The translations under genes were made by a program, and so were the position numbers. Positions 8,433-19,555 of a stretch of DNA of 64,000 bases are shown piece by piece (position 1 is the stretch's first letter; every line of letters begins with the position of its first letter). Source of the DNA: Pseudomonas paeninsulae (GTDB lineage: Bacteria > Pseudomonadota > Gammaproteobacteria > Pseudomonadales > Pseudomonadaceae); assembly GCF_035621475.1 (NCBI RefSeq), contig NZ_CP141799.1, forward strand, positions 2,902,501-2,966,500. Direction: 5' to 3'. The notes beneath the pieces were generated by a model. The model ran no database searches. It saw nothing but the letters and a program-made list of their open reading frames with translations, and was not told the origin of the DNA.

Positions 8433-9200
8433 TTATTTGGCCGCCATGCGCAAGGCGCCATCCAGGCGGATGACCTCGCCATTGAGCATGGGATTCTCGA
8501 TGATGTGCCGCACCAGCGCGGCGTATTCGTCCGGGCGGCCCAGGCGCGGCGGGAACGGCACGTTGGCCGCCAACGAATCGCGCACCTCCTGCGGCATGCC
8601 GGCCATCATCGGCGTCTCGAAGATGCCCGGGGCGATGCACATCACGCGGATCCCCGAACGCGCCAAGTCGCGCGCCGCCGGCAGGGTCAGGGCGGCCACG
8701 CCACCCTTGGAGGCGGCATAGGCGGCCTGGCCCATCTGCCCGTCGAAAGCGGCGACCGAGGCGGTGTTGACGATCACCCCGCGCTCGCCCTGCTCGTTCT
8801 GCTCGCCCTGAGCCATGGCCTCGGCAGCCAGGCGCAGCATGTTGAAGCTACCGACCAGGTTGATCTGGATCACCCGACTGAAGCTGTCCAGGCCATGGGC
8901 GCCGTTACGCCCGAGAATCTTCTCGGCCGGCGCCACGCCGGCACAGTTGACCAGGCCATGCAGGCCGTCGAAGGCCTGCAGCGCAGCGGCCACCGCGTGG
9001 CGACCGTCGGCCTCGCGAGTGATGTCGGTCTGCACGAAACGCGCGTTACCACCCAGCTCCTCGGCGCGGGCCGTACCGGCTTCGGCGTTGATGTCGGCGA
9101 GCACTACCTTGCCACCCTGCTCGATCAGCGCACGGGCAGTGGCCAGGCCCAGCCCGGAGCTACCGCCAGTGACTAGAAATACTCGGTCTTCGATACGCAT
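8433..9200 (-). CDS. SDR-family 3-hydroxyacyl-CoA dehydrogenase
   Basis: A 255-residue short-chain dehydrogenase. The Rossmann nucleotide-binding motif TGGSSGLG is at 11-18, NCAG at about 85-88, and the catalytic set is Ser148, Tyr161 and Lys165 (YAASK). It resembles type II 3-hydroxyacyl-CoA dehydrogenases (the HSD17B10 group), which oxidise 3-hydroxy-2-methylbutyryl-CoA. Thiolase and acyl-CoA dehydrogenase neighbours support that role. The ATG at 9200 is followed by the family-standard [13 protein letters not shown]; longer in-frame extensions run into the upstream ligase gene and are not credible. Confidence 0.9.
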   Translation of the reverse strand: MRIEDRVFLVTGGSSGLGLATARALIEQGGKVVLADINAEAGTARAEELGGNARFVQTDITREADGRHAVAAALQAFDGLHGLVNCAGVAPAEKILGRNGAHGLDSFSRVIQINLVGSFNMLRLAAEAMAQGEQNEQGERGVIVNTASVAAFDGQMGQAAYAASKGGVAALTLPAARDLARSGIRVMCIAPGIFETPMMAGMPQEVRDSLAANVPFPPRLGRPDEYAALVRHIIENPMLNGEVIRLDGALRMAAK

Positions 9201-9216
9201 GTTTGCGGTTCCTTGT

Positions 9217-10866
9217 TCAGTTAGCGGCCGCCTGGGCCTTGGCGATTTCCTGATTGCGCAGGAGAAAGCGCTGGATCTTGCCGCTCGGGGTCTTTGGCAG
9301 CTCGTCGACGAATTCGATCTCGCGCGGGTAGGCATGTGCCGACAGGCGCTTGCGCACGTACTGCTTGAGCTCCTCGGCCAGCGCGGCATCGGCGCGAAAC
9401 TGCGGCTGCAGCACGACGAATGCTTTGACCAGCTCGGTGCGTTCCGGGTCCGGTTTGCCGATCACCGCCGCCTCGATCACCGCCGGATGTTCGATCAGCG
9501 CGCTTTCCACGTCGAAGGGGCCGACCCGGTAACCGGAGGTGGTGATCACGTCGTCGCTGCGGCCGACGAAGCTGATGCTGCCGTCCTGGTTCAGCTCGAC
9601 GGTGTCACCGCTGAGGTAGTAGTCACCGACGAAGGCCTTGGTCGGCATGCCCAGATAACCGGGAAACCAGAATAGCGGCGAGCGCGGCCGGTCCAGCGCC
9701 AGAATGCCCGGTTGGCCGGCCGGCAATTCGCGATTCTGTTCGTCCAGCACCACCACGCGATGCCCGGGAATGGCGAAACCGGCGGCGCCAAGGCGCACCG
9801 GGTGGGCCAGGGCATGGTGGTTGCACAGCACCATGCCCAGCTCGGTCTGGCCGTAGTGGTCGTGGATGCAGGTGTCCAGGCCGCCTTCGAACCAGCGGAT
9901 CACCTCCGGGGTCAGCGGCTCGCCGGCACTGCTGACCGCGCGCAGACGCCCACGGAGCAACGGCTCGACCTGCTGTTTGGCGGCCAGCAACAGGCGGTAG
10001 GCGGAGGGCGAACCGGCCAGGTTGCTGATGGCGTACTTGCGGATGATCCGGCAGGTGCTCTCCACCGTGAACGGCCCTTCGTAGAAGGTGGTCGGGTGGC
10101 CCATGGCCAATGGTCCGGTCACCGCATAGTAGAGGCCGTAGGCCCAACCCGGATCGGCCAGGTTCCAGAACGCGTCTTCGGGGCGCAGGTCGACCGCCTC
10201 GCGCATGTAGCCGACGAAGGCCAGGATCGCCTTGAGCGGCACCGGCAGCGGTTTGGCCAAGCCGGTGGTGCCGGAAGTGAACATCATCAGGAAAGGGTCT
10301 TCGGCCGAGCGCAGCACCGGCTCGAATTCGTCAGAATGGCGCTCCAGCTCGGCCCAGAAACTGAAGTCGCCACGCTGGATGCCCTGGCCCTTGGCGCCAG
10401 CGACGGTGACCAGTAGCGGTGCACCCTCGACCTCATCGAGTTTGCCGCGGTTGGCCGCATCGGTTACCACAACCTTGGCGCCGGAACCCTGCAAGCGATG
10501 TTCGATGGCCTTGGGACCGAACGCGGTAAACAGCGGCTGGTACACCGCACCGAGGCGCCAGGTGCCGAGGATGCAGATCAGCAGCTCGACGTTGCGCGGC
10601 AGCATGCCCGCCACGCAATCGCCGGGGCGCACGCCCTGGGCCTGGAGAAAGTTGGCGAAACGCGCCGCCTGCTCCTGCAACTCACAGAAGGTGTAGCTGG
10701 CGCTGCTGCCGTCGCGGCCTTCCCAGAACAGCGCGATGCGCCCCGGCAAGGCATGCCGGTCGCAGCATTCGACACAGGCGTTGAGGGCGTCGAGAGAACC
10801 GGCCAGGGTGGCGGCGGCCGTGCTGGGCAGATCAAAGTCGCGGGCAGCGCTCAGGTAATCCTGCAT
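9217..10866 (-). CDS. AMP-forming acyl-CoA synthetase
   Basis: A 549-residue member of the ANL (AMP-binding) family that activates a carboxylic acid to its CoA thioester. Visible motifs: the P-loop [14 protein letters not shown], the A5-type [37 protein letters not shown], and the C-terminal [12 protein letters not shown] with the catalytic lysine. The ATG at 10866 has AGGAG 8 nt upstream. It heads the ligase-SDR-thiolase-dehydrogenase operon and so probably supplies its substrate as a short or medium branched acyl-CoA. The overall sequence type is shared with the ligase at 15257. Confidence 0.92.
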   Translation of the reverse strand: MQDYLSAARDFDLPSTAAATLAGSLDALNACVECCDRHALPGRIALFWEGRDGSSASYTFCELQEQAARFANFLQAQGVRPGDCVAGMLPRNVELLICILGTWRLGAVYQPLFTAFGPKAIEHRLQGSGAKVVVTDAANRGKLDEVEGAPLLVTVAGAKGQGIQRGDFSFWAELERHSDEFEPVLRSAEDPFLMMFTSGTTGLAKPLPVPLKAILAFVGYMREAVDLRPEDAFWNLADPGWAYGLYYAVTGPLAMGHPTTFYEGPFTVESTCRIIRKYAISNLAGSPSAYRLLLAAKQQVEPLLRGRLRAVSSAGEPLTPEVIRWFEGGLDTCIHDHYGQTELGMVLCNHHALAHPVRLGAAGFAIPGHRVVVLDEQNRELPAGQPGILALDRPRSPLFWFPGYLGMPTKAFVGDYYLSGDTVELNQDGSISFVGRSDDVITTSGYRVGPFDVESALIEHPAVIEAAVIGKPDPERTELVKAFVVLQPQFRADAALAEELKQYVRKRLSAHAYPREIEFVDELPKTPSGKIQRFLLRNQEIAKAQAAAN

Positions 10867-10978
10867 GGCGGTGACTCCTAGTTTGTTGTTGTCTCGGAAT
10901 AGTCGCGCTGCAGGCTGGCGGCGACAATGTCGACAGGCGTCTATCGGCCTGAGCAATTTGGACAACTGGACTCAGAGG

Positions 10979-11083
10979 TTGTGAAAATACCGAGCGTCGT
11001 CGCAAGTGCGACTGCATGAGTTCGTGGCATAGCGCGCTGCGGTCGTTTGGAGGCGGCCGCAGTAACCGAGAGTTCTTTCACAC
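10979..11083 (-). repeat. Dispersed ~105-bp repeat with TTGTGAAAA ends, copy 1
   Basis: The element fills the gap between the ligase start and the AraC stop. Its left end TTGTGAAAATA and right end with TTCTTTCAC are inverted. The last 45 nt, read on the minus strand, match the sequences at 23437-23486 and 51134-51180 closely (shared core CTGCGG..GCC.CCAAACG). It is almost certainly a short non-coding mobile or REP-like repeat. Confidence 0.6.
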
Positions 11084-11098
11084 CATCGCAAAGGGTGG

Positions 11099-12124
11099 CT
11101 ACTGCTCGGGATGCATCAGCGCGCGATACTGCCCCGGAGTGGTGCCGGTCCACTTCTTGAACGCCTTGTAGAAGGCGCTGCTGTCGGCAAACCCCAGCTC
11201 GAAGGCCAGCTCGGTGAAGTTGCCCGCGCCGCTGTCCAAGCGGGCGATGGCCTGGTCGCGCCGCACCTGGTCCTTGAGCCCCTGGTAGGACTGGCCTTCC
11301 AGGGCCAGCTTGCGCCGCAGGGTCGATGGCGCCATGAAGAAGTGGCTGGAGAGCGCCTCGAAATCCGGCCAGCGCTCGGCCTTGAGGCTGCGCAGGTAGA
11401 CCTTGATCCGCGCGGCATGGCTGCGCGGGTCGCGGTAGCGCACCAGAATGTTGGCCGGCGCGCCGGCGAGGAAGCGCTTGAGCTCGCGCTCGCTGCGCCG
11501 TAGCGGTTGCTCCAGGCACTCGGCATTGAACAGCAGGCGACTGCGCGGGCGGGCGAAGCGCAGGTTGCTGCTGAACATCACCCGGTAATCCTCAAGATAA
11601 TCCGGGGCCTGGCAGTGCAGCTCGACCGCCAGGATCGGGATACGTCGTCCCGCTAGCCAGCAGGCCAGGCCATGCACGATCATCCACAGGGTGAAACAGC
11701 CGAACGCCCGACAGGCTTGCCCCGCTGGCTCGTCGATGACGATCGCCGCCATCCCGCCCTGGCGCTCCAGGCGCGGGGTCAGGCCATCGAAGACCAGGCC
11801 GAGAAACGTCAGGGCACTGTCCAGGGCCGCACCCAGGGTCGGCTCGCGCGACGCGGCGCGGGTCATGAAGGCGTAGCTGCCGGACTTCATTCGCCGCGGG
11901 TTCATGCCGAAGAACTCGTCGTCCATCGCCTTGGCCAGCGCCAGCCACAGACGCGCATAGGCCTGCGCGGACACCCGCGCATAGGGCTTGTTGAGCAATT
12001 CCGGGGCGATCCCGGACTGGCTCAGCAACGCGGCGCAGTCCTGACCCTGGGCGCGCCACTGCTGCAGGGCCTCGCCGACCAGGCGCACGGAGATGGTGCC
12101 CTTCTCGACCGCGGTCGCCGTCAT
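11099..12124 (-). CDS. AraC-family regulator with arabinose-binding-like N-domain
   Basis: A 341-residue regulator. The N-terminal two thirds match the ligand-sensing domain of the OruR/ArgR-like AraC group (LLSQSGIAPELLNKPYARVSAQAYARLW; later HGLACWLAGRRIPILAVEL). The C-terminal 85 residues carry two helix-turn-helix units ending in NFTELAFELGFADSSAFYKAFKKWTGTTPGQYR, the AraC signature. It sits between two acyl-CoA ligase genes on the same strand, so it probably activates the acid-oxidation genes in response to the acid or its CoA ester. The ATG at 12124 is used; a GTG two codons earlier is possible. Confidence 0.9.
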   Translation of the reverse strand: MTATAVEKGTISVRLVGEALQQWRAQGQDCAALLSQSGIAPELLNKPYARVSAQAYARLWLALAKAMDDEFFGMNPRRMKSGSYAFMTRAASREPTLGAALDSALTFLGLVFDGLTPRLERQGGMAAIVIDEPAGQACRAFGCFTLWMIVHGLACWLAGRRIPILAVELHCQAPDYLEDYRVMFSSNLRFARPRSRLLFNAECLEQPLRRSERELKRFLAGAPANILVRYRDPRSHAARIKVYLRSLKAERWPDFEALSSHFFMAPSTLRRKLALEGQSYQGLKDQVRRDQAIARLDSGAGNFTELAFELGFADSSAFYKAFKKWTGTTPGQYRALMHPEQ

Positions 12125-12146
12125 GCCCACTGCATGCTCGCCGCCA

Positions 12147-13826
<1,680 letters not shown>

Positions 13827-13900
13827 GGCTTGCCCTTCTTGTGCTTGTAATGGGGTGGCCTACAGAGCTTAGAAGCCCCTGCGAGAATCCAGCCTTATCC

Positions 13901-13916
13901 TTACGTTAACGGCAAG
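13901..13916. promoter_or_regulatory. LiuR-like operator upstream of ligase paralog 1
   Basis: TTACGTTAACGGCAAG contains the perfect left half and centre of the palindrome found complete at 33458-33475. It lies about 75 bp before the ligase start, a spacing similar to that of the site upstream of the paralog at 31694-33376 (82 bp). Confidence 0.5.
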
Positions 13917-14057
13917 CTATAGCAAGGCCGCGCCGGTCGTCCAGTCACCCATTGGTCGTATGGATCAAGCGCCCGCAGCGCCGCCGGATGCTCGCCCTGC
14001 CTTCCTGGGGGCAAGGGCGTAGCGCAGCCGGAACCAGCAGAATCGCTGCCCGCAGGC

Positions 14058-15008
14058 TCAGTCCATGGCCAGGTAATGCATTTCGCTCGACTCCCCCATC
14101 AGCAACGGCCGATTGAGGTCGGCACAGGCGCGCAGGTACTCGGCGGCCAGGGTCACGCGCTTGAGCTTGCGCAGGTCTTCGCTGTAGGAGAGCCAGAACT
14201 GGCGAATGATGTCGACCTGATCCGGCAACACTTCGCACAGGCGCGGATCCGGCCCGGCCAGGAAGCTCGGCAGAATGGCCATGGCCCGTCCCTGCAGGGT
14301 GGCGTGGTACTGGGCAATTACACTGGTGCTACGCAGGTGGCTGGTAGCGCCGGGTAGCAAGTCGTTGAGGTAGAGCAACCTGGAGCTGAACGCCAGATCG
14401 TCGACGTAGGTGACGAAGGGGTGGTCAGCCAGGTCCTCGCGCGTGTGGATCGGCGCATGGCTGGCCAGGTAGCCGGGCGTGGCGTAAATCCGCAGGCGAT
14501 AGTCGCATAGCTTGGAGCAGACGTAGGGCCCGCGCTCCGGGCGTTCCAGGGTGATGGCGATATCCGCCTCGCGCCGCGACAGGCTGACGAAGTGCGGCAC
14601 CGGCAGGATGTCCAGGGAGATGTGCGGGTAGCGCTCGAGGAAGCCACTCATCTGCGCGCTGACAAACCAGCAGCCGAACGCTTCGGTGCTGGCGATGCGC
14701 AGGTGCCCGGAAAGCCCCAGGCGGGTGCCGGACACCTGTTCGCAGGCAGCCAGCAAGGTGCTTTCCAGGGTTTCCGCGTAGCCCAGCAGGCGCTGGCCCT
14801 CCACGGTCAGGGCAAAGCCGGTCGCGCGCGATTTCTCGAACAACAGGGCCCCGAGGCTCTGCTCCAGGGTGCGGATACGCCGCGATACCGTGGTGTAGTC
14901 CACCCCCAGGCGCCGGGCCGCCGCACTGGCAGTGCGGGTACGCGCCACTTCGAGGAAGAAACGCAGGTCGTCCCAATTGAGCTTGTCGCTAACCATATTT
15001 TTTTGCAT
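14058..15008 (-). CDS. LysR-family transcriptional regulator
   Basis: A 316-residue LysR regulator with the N-terminal winged helix-turn-helix (LNWDDLRFFLEVARTRTASAAARRLGVDYTTVSRRIRTLE) and a periplasmic-binding-like effector domain. It is divergent from the ligase-mmsA-mmsB operon at 15257 and shares a 248-bp promoter region with it, so it is the likely regulator of that valine/isobutyrate branch. In P. aeruginosa mmsAB is controlled by the AraC-type MmsR instead, so the regulator class differs here. Two ATGs are possible (15008 and 14996); the first has GACGAG at a workable distance. Confidence 0.88.
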   Translation of the reverse strand: MQKNMVSDKLNWDDLRFFLEVARTRTASAAARRLGVDYTTVSRRIRTLEQSLGALLFEKSRATGFALTVEGQRLLGYAETLESTLLAACEQVSGTRLGLSGHLRIASTEAFGCWFVSAQMSGFLERYPHISLDILPVPHFVSLSRREADIAITLERPERGPYVCSKLCDYRLRIYATPGYLASHAPIHTREDLADHPFVTYVDDLAFSSRLLYLNDLLPGATSHLRSTSVIAQYHATLQGRAMAILPSFLAGPDPRLCEVLPDQVDIIRQFWLSYSEDLRKLKRVTLAAEYLRACADLNRPLLMGESSEMHYLAMD

Positions 15009-15140
15009 ATGCACTCGTCTATTTACAAGAGTGGTCGCCGTAAATATGCACACATATACCCCGCGCCAACTGCCTTGGCGAGGCCAAGCTGCTAGATGCC
15101 GAGTCGGCTGAGCCCCGACAGTAATTATATTTTTGCATAT
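15001..15140. promoter_or_regulatory. Shared promoter region with a 130-bp-spaced TTTTGCATAT direct repeat
   Basis: TTTTGCATAT occurs at 15001-15010 and at 15131-15140, each followed by a related CA.TCG segment. The first copy overlaps the LysR start and the second is about 117 bp upstream of the divergent ligase gene. The pair is a candidate LysR-type binding arrangement; no experimental motif is known to me for this regulator. Confidence 0.35.
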
Positions 15141-15256
15141 CCATTCGGTTAATTTGCGCCTTCTTACTGCGCAAACGCCTATCTATACTCGATGCACAAG
15201 CCTGATTGAGCTGGGCATCAGGCCAGTCCCTACAACAACAAAACAGGGCCAGAATC

Positions 15257-16960
15257 ATGAATAGCAACTGCCTCCCCTTTCTCGCTGCCCGCGACTTCCT
15301 GCTGGCCAACCGCAGCGACTATGCCACCGCCGTGCGCGATTTCCGCTGGCCGCAGCTCGACACCTTCAACTGGGCGCTGGACTATTTCGACAGCATGGCC
15401 GCGGGCAACCAGGCCCCGGCGCTGTGGATTGTCGAGGAGGACGGCAGCGAGCAGCGCTACAGCTTCGCCGAACTGGCCGAGCGCTCCAATCGCGTGGCCA
15501 ACCACCTGCGCGAGCTGGGCGTGCGCCGCGGCGAGCGCATCCTGTTGATGCTGGGCAACCATATCGCCCTGTGGGAAACCATGCTCGCGGCCTTCAAGCT
15601 CGGCGCCGTGGTGATCCCGGCCACCGCCCTGCTCACCGCCGAGGACCTGCGCGACCGTATCGAGCGCGGCGGTGTGCGCCACCTGGTGGTGGGCAGCAAC
15701 CATACCGACAAGTTTGCTGAGCAAGCCCTGGGCTGCACCCGCATCTGCGTCGGCGCGGCAGTCAGCGGCTGGATCAATCACGACAGCGCCGTCGACTGTG
15801 CCAGCCAGTTCCACGCCGATGCCCTGACCAAGGCCAGCGACCCGCTGCTGCTGTATTTCACCTCTGGCACCACCAGCAAGCCGAAGATGGTCCTGCACAG
15901 CCACCAGAGCTACCCGGTTGGCCACCTGTCCACTATGTACTGGGTTGGCCTGCAGCCGGGCGACCTGCACCTGAACATCTCCTCGCCGGGCTGGGCCAAG
16001 CATGCCTGGAGCTGCTTCTTCGCCCCGTGGAACGCCGGCGCCTGCGTGTTCATCCATAACACTGCGCGTTTCAGTGCCCCGGCGCTGCTCGAGGTGCTGG
16101 AGCGCTACGGCATCACCAGCCTGTGCGCGCCGCCCACGGTGTGGCGCATGCTGATCCAGGAAGACCTGGCCGGCTGCCGCGAGCGTCTGCGCTTGCGCGA
16201 ACTGGTCGGTGCCGGCGAGCCGCTCAACCCGGAGATCATCGAGCAAATCCAGGAAGCCTGGGGCCTGCCGTTGCGTGACGGTTTCGGCCAGTCGGAAACC
16301 ACCGCGCTGGTTGGCAACACCCCCGGCCAGCCGCTCAAGCCCGGTTCCATGGGCCGGCCGTTGCCCGGCTACAGCGTGTGCATGCTCGACCCGGATGGCC
16401 AGCCTGGCAACGAAGGCGAAGTCGCCCTGCCCCTGGACCCCCATCCGCTGGGCCTGATGCTCGGTTACGAAGACAGCGCGGAGAAGACTGCCGAAGCGAT
16501 GCGTGACGGTTTCTACCGTACCGGCGACACCGCGGCCATCGACGCCGACGGCTACATCACCTTCATCGGCCGCGCCGATGACGTGTTCAAGGCCTCCGAC
16601 TACCGCATCAGCCCCTTCGAGCTGGAGAGCGCGCTGATCGAGCACCCGGCGGTGATGGAAGTGGCCGTGGTGCCCAGCCCCGACCCGCTGCGCCTGGCGG
16701 TACCCAAGGCGTTCCTGATCCTGGCCCACGACCAGCCGGGCAGCGCCGAACTGGCCAAGAACATCCTCGCCTTCGCCCGCGAGCACCTGGCGCCCTACAA
16801 GCGGGTGCGGCGCATCGAGTTCGTCAGCGAACTGCCCAAGACCATCTCCGGCAAGATCCGCCGGGTGGACCTGCGGCAGATGGAGCTGGAGCGCCGCCAG
16901 GGCGACACGCGCGGGCCGCAGGAACACTTCGAAGAAGACTTTCCGCAGCTCAAGGGCTGA
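15257..16960 (+). CDS. AMP-forming acyl-CoA synthetase (isobutyrate/short-chain type)
   Basis: A 567-residue ANL-family ligase. Motifs: LYFTSGTTSKPKMVLHSHQS (P-loop), GFGQSETTALVGN, GFYRTGDTAAIDADGYITFIGRADDVFKASDYRISP, and C-terminal LPKTISGKIRRVDL. It is the first gene of a plus-strand valine-type pathway (mmsA, hydratase, mmsB, hydrolase, acyl-CoA dehydrogenase), which suggests that isobutyrate or 2-methyl acids enter the pathway through it. AGGG precedes the ATG at 15257. The divergent LysR gene probably controls it. Confidence 0.9.
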   Translation: MNSNCLPFLAARDFLLANRSDYATAVRDFRWPQLDTFNWALDYFDSMAAGNQAPALWIVEEDGSEQRYSFAELAERSNRVANHLRELGVRRGERILLMLGNHIALWETMLAAFKLGAVVIPATALLTAEDLRDRIERGGVRHLVVGSNHTDKFAEQALGCTRICVGAAVSGWINHDSAVDCASQFHADALTKASDPLLLYFTSGTTSKPKMVLHSHQSYPVGHLSTMYWVGLQPGDLHLNISSPGWAKHAWSCFFAPWNAGACVFIHNTARFSAPALLEVLERYGITSLCAPPTVWRMLIQEDLAGCRERLRLRELVGAGEPLNPEIIEQIQEAWGLPLRDGFGQSETTALVGNTPGQPLKPGSMGRPLPGYSVCMLDPDGQPGNEGEVALPLDPHPLGLMLGYEDSAEKTAEAMRDGFYRTGDTAAIDADGYITFIGRADDVFKASDYRISPFELESALIEHPAVMEVAVVPSPDPLRLAVPKAFLILAHDQPGSAELAKNILAFAREHLAPYKRVRRIEFVSELPKTISGKIRRVDLRQMELERRQGDTRGPQEHFEEDFPQLKG

Positions 16961-16963
16961 ACC

Positions 16964-16981
16964 GGGCCGGCGCGCCGGCCC
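16964..16981. repeat. Perfect 18-bp GC palindrome between ligase gene and mmsA
   Basis: GGGCCGGCGCGCCGGCCC begins 3 bp after the ligase stop. It could fold as an intercistronic hairpin, but there is no loop and no T-run, so a terminator is unlikely. Confidence 0.35.
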
Positions 16982-17059
16982 AGCCAACCACTCCCCCGCC
17001 CACTCGGCATCGGCGCCGAGGGGGCGCACTCGACCTACGACAGCAGACAGGACCCGAAT

Positions 17060-18568
17060 ATGACCGCTTCCACAGTTCCCAGCGTCAAGCTGCTCATCGA
17101 CGGCGAATTCGTCGAATCCAAGACCACCCAATGGCGCGACGTGGTCAACCCGGCCACCCAGGAAGTCCTGGCGCGTGTGCCCTTCGCCACTGCCGAGGAA
17201 ATGGACGCCGCCGTGGCCAGCGCCAAGGAAGCCTTCAAGACCTGGCGCAAGACCCCGATCGGCGCCCGTGCGCGGATCTTCCTCAAGTACCAGCAACTGA
17301 TCCGCGAGAACATCAAGGAGCTGGCCGCCCTGCTCACCGCCGAGCAGGGCAAGACCTTGCCGGACGCCGAGGGCGACGTGTTCCGCGGCCTGGAAGTGGT
17401 CGAGCATGCCGCCTCCATCGGCAACCTGCAGATGGGTGAACTGGCCAACAACGTCGCCAGTGGCGTCGACACCTACACCCTGATGCAGCCACTGGGCGTG
17501 TGCGCCGGCATCACCCCGTTCAACTTCCCGGCAATGATCCCGCTGTGGATGTTCCCCATGGCCATCGCCACCGGCAACACCTTCGTCCTCAAGCCGTCCG
17601 AGCAGGATCCGCTGGTGACCATGCGCCTGGTCGAGCTGGCGCTGCAGGCCGGCGTACCCAAGGGCGTGCTCAACGTCATCCACGGCGGCGTCGACGCGGT
17701 GAACCTGATCTGTGACCACCCGGACATCAAGGCGGTGTCCTTCGTCGGCTCGACCAAGGTCGGTACCCATGTCTACAACCGCGCCACCCAGAACGGCAAG
17801 CGCGCGCAGTGCATGATGGGCGCCAAGAACCACGCCATCGTCCTGCCGGATGCCAACAAGCAGCAGACCTTGAACAGCCTGCTGGGCGCCTCCTTTGGCG
17901 CCGCCGGTCAGCGCTGCATGGCCCTGCCGGTGGTGATCCTGGTGGGTGAAGCGCAGGCCTGGTTGCCGGAGCTGATCGAGCGGACCAAGACCCTCAAGAT
18001 CAATGGCGGCACCGAGCCTGGCACCGACATCGGCCCGGTGATCTCCTGCGCGGCCCTGGAGCGCGTCAACGGCCTGATCGCCAGCGGCATCGAAGAAGGC
18101 GCCACGCTCGAACTGGACGGACGCAACCCGAGTGTGCCTGGCTACCAGGACGGCAACTTCGTCGGCCCGACGATCTTCTCCGGCGTCACGGCGCAAATGT
18201 CGGTGTACCGCGAAGAAATCTTCGGCCCGGTGCTGTGCGTCATGCATGCCGCCAACCTCAACGAGGCGATCGAGATCATCAACGCCAACCCGAATGGCAA
18301 CGGTACCGCCCTGTTCACCCGCTCCGGCGCTGCTGCCCGGCACTTCCAGGAAGAAATCGACGTCGGCCAGGTGGGCATCAACGTGCCGATCCCGGTCCCG
18401 GTGCCGCTGTTCTCGTTCTCTGGTTCGCGCGGCTCCAAGCTCGGCGACCTGGGCCCCTACGGCAAGCAAGTGGTGACCTTCTACACCCAGACCAAGACGG
18501 TCACCCAGCGCTGGTTCGACGAGGACGACAGCAGCGCCGTGGTCAACACCACCATCACCCTCAAGTAA
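17060..18568 (+). CDS. mmsA: Methylmalonate-semialdehyde dehydrogenase (CoA-acylating)
   Basis: A 502-residue aldehyde dehydrogenase of the MmsA type. It oxidises methylmalonate semialdehyde (or malonate semialdehyde) with NAD+ and CoA to propionyl-CoA (or acetyl-CoA) and CO2. Catalytic Cys286 is in [10 protein letters not shown]. Family-specific sequence includes [52 protein letters not shown] and the C-terminal TKTVTQRWF. Length is normal (about 500). mmsB and the upstream valine-pathway enzymes follow, so this is the terminal step of valine degradation. An 18-bp-TIR element separates it from the next gene. Confidence 0.97.
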   Translation: MTASTVPSVKLLIDGEFVESKTTQWRDVVNPATQEVLARVPFATAEEMDAAVASAKEAFKTWRKTPIGARARIFLKYQQLIRENIKELAALLTAEQGKTLPDAEGDVFRGLEVVEHAASIGNLQMGELANNVASGVDTYTLMQPLGVCAGITPFNFPAMIPLWMFPMAIATGNTFVLKPSEQDPLVTMRLVELALQAGVPKGVLNVIHGGVDAVNLICDHPDIKAVSFVGSTKVGTHVYNRATQNGKRAQCMMGAKNHAIVLPDANKQQTLNSLLGASFGAAGQRCMALPVVILVGEAQAWLPELIERTKTLKINGGTEPGTDIGPVISCAALERVNGLIASGIEEGATLELDGRNPSVPGYQDGNFVGPTIFSGVTAQMSVYREEIFGPVLCVMHAANLNEAIEIINANPNGNGTALFTRSGAAARHFQEEIDVGQVGINVPIPVPVPLFSFSGSRGSKLGDLGPYGKQVVTFYTQTKTVTQRWFDEDDSSAVVNTTITLK

Positions 18569-18585
18569 CCAATCGGCCGGTCAAG

Positions 18586-18727
18586 AGAGCCTGTTCACGA
18601 TCTCGCGAGCTAGAGCCATGCAAGGCGAAAGCAGGCGAGGAAGCGGAGTTTACGAGCTGTAAATGAGCATTCCGAGCCTGCTTTTAACGCAGCAGGGCCG
18701 ACGCGCAGCAGATCGTGAACAGGCTCT
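18586..18727. mobile_element. 142-bp MITE-like element with perfect 18-bp terminal inverted repeats
   Basis: AGAGCCTGTTCACGATCT (18586-18603) is repeated as its exact reverse complement at 18710-18727. The interior is non-coding. No clear target duplication is visible. An internal segment (GTTTACG...TGTA.ATGA.CATT) resembles part of the larger element at 33500-33743, suggesting a shared family. It sits inside the valine operon between mmsA and the enoyl-CoA hydratase gene, so it is probably transcribed as a long hairpin. Confidence 0.7.
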
Positions 18728-18754
18728 GGGGCCGGCCCCCTGGGAGATATCACC

Positions 18755-19528
18755 ATGGACTATCAAACCCTGCTGGTCGAGGTGCGCGAACGGGTCGCCC
18801 TGATCACCCTCAACCGACCGCAAGTGCTCAATGCGCTGAACAGCCAGCTGATCAGCGAACTCAACCTGGTCCTCGACCGCCTGGAAGCCGACCCCGAGGT
18901 CGGCTGCATGGTCATCACCGGTTCGGCCAAGGCGTTCGCCGCTGGTGCCGACATCAAGGAGATGGTCGACAAGGACTACCCGTCGATCTACCTCGACGAC
19001 TTCTTCGCCGCCGCCGATCGCATCGGCAACCGGCGCAAACCGCTGATTGCGGCGGTCGCCGGCTACGCCCTGGGCGGTGGTTGCGAGCTGGCGCTGATGT
19101 GCGACTTCATCTACGCCGCCGACAACGCCCGCTTCGGCTTGCCTGAGCTGAGCCTGGGCGTGACCCCCGGCATCGGTGGCACCCAACGCTTGACCCATGC
19201 CCTGGGCAAGGCCAAGGCAATGGAACTGTGCCTCACCGGCCGCCATCTGGGCGCCGCAGAAGCCGAGCGTGCCGGCCTGGTGGCCCAGGTCTTCCCCGCC
19301 GCCGAGCTGCTGGAGCAGACCCTGAAGGTGGCCCAAGGTATCGCCGCCAAATCGCTGCCGGCCAGCATGCTGGTCAAGGAATGCGTCAACCGAGCCTTCG
19401 AACTCGGCCTCAACGAGGGTGTGCGCTTCGAACGTCGGGTGTTCCATTCGCTGTTCGCCAGTCACGACCAGAAAGAAGGCATGCGCGCCTTCGTGGAAAA
19501 ACGCCAAGCGCAGTTTAAGCACCGCTGA
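18755..19528 (+). CDS. Enoyl-CoA hydratase (crotonase family)
   Basis: A 257-residue crotonase. The oxyanion-hole segments are FAAGADIKEM and ALGGGCELALMCD, and both catalytic glutamates are present (Glu111 in GGCELA, Glu131 in LPELSLGVTPGIGGT), so it is a true hydratase. In this operon it would hydrate methacrylyl-CoA to 3-hydroxyisobutyryl-CoA, the substrate of the hydrolase encoded two genes later. GGGAGA precedes the ATG. PaaF-like hydratases are close relatives, so a broader role in short-chain oxidation, including the isoleucine branch that lacks its own hydratase, is possible. Confidence 0.93.
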   Translation: MDYQTLLVEVRERVALITLNRPQVLNALNSQLISELNLVLDRLEADPEVGCMVITGSAKAFAAGADIKEMVDKDYPSIYLDDFFAAADRIGNRRKPLIAAVAGYALGGGCELALMCDFIYAADNARFGLPELSLGVTPGIGGTQRLTHALGKAKAMELCLTGRHLGAAEAERAGLVAQVFPAAELLEQTLKVAQGIAAKSLPASMLVKECVNRAFELGLNEGVRFERRVFHSLFASHDQKEGMRAFVEKRQAQFKHR

Positions 19529-19555
19529 GCCCCCCTAATTACAGAGGTATCCACC

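Noticed and set aside
9201..9389. N-terminal extension of the SDR gene
   Set aside because: The frame is open into the upstream ligase gene, but the family start and the fold begin at 9200.
13945..14238. Short minus-strand frame overlapping the end of the LysR gene
   Set aside because: It overlaps the LysR coding region in another frame and has no recognisable features.
15230..18469. A 1079-codon open frame on the minus strand
   Set aside because: It runs antisense to the ligase gene and mmsA, both clear family members. Its composition (Gly/Ala/Gln/His/Arg rich, no domain) is that of an antisense shadow in GC-rich DNA.
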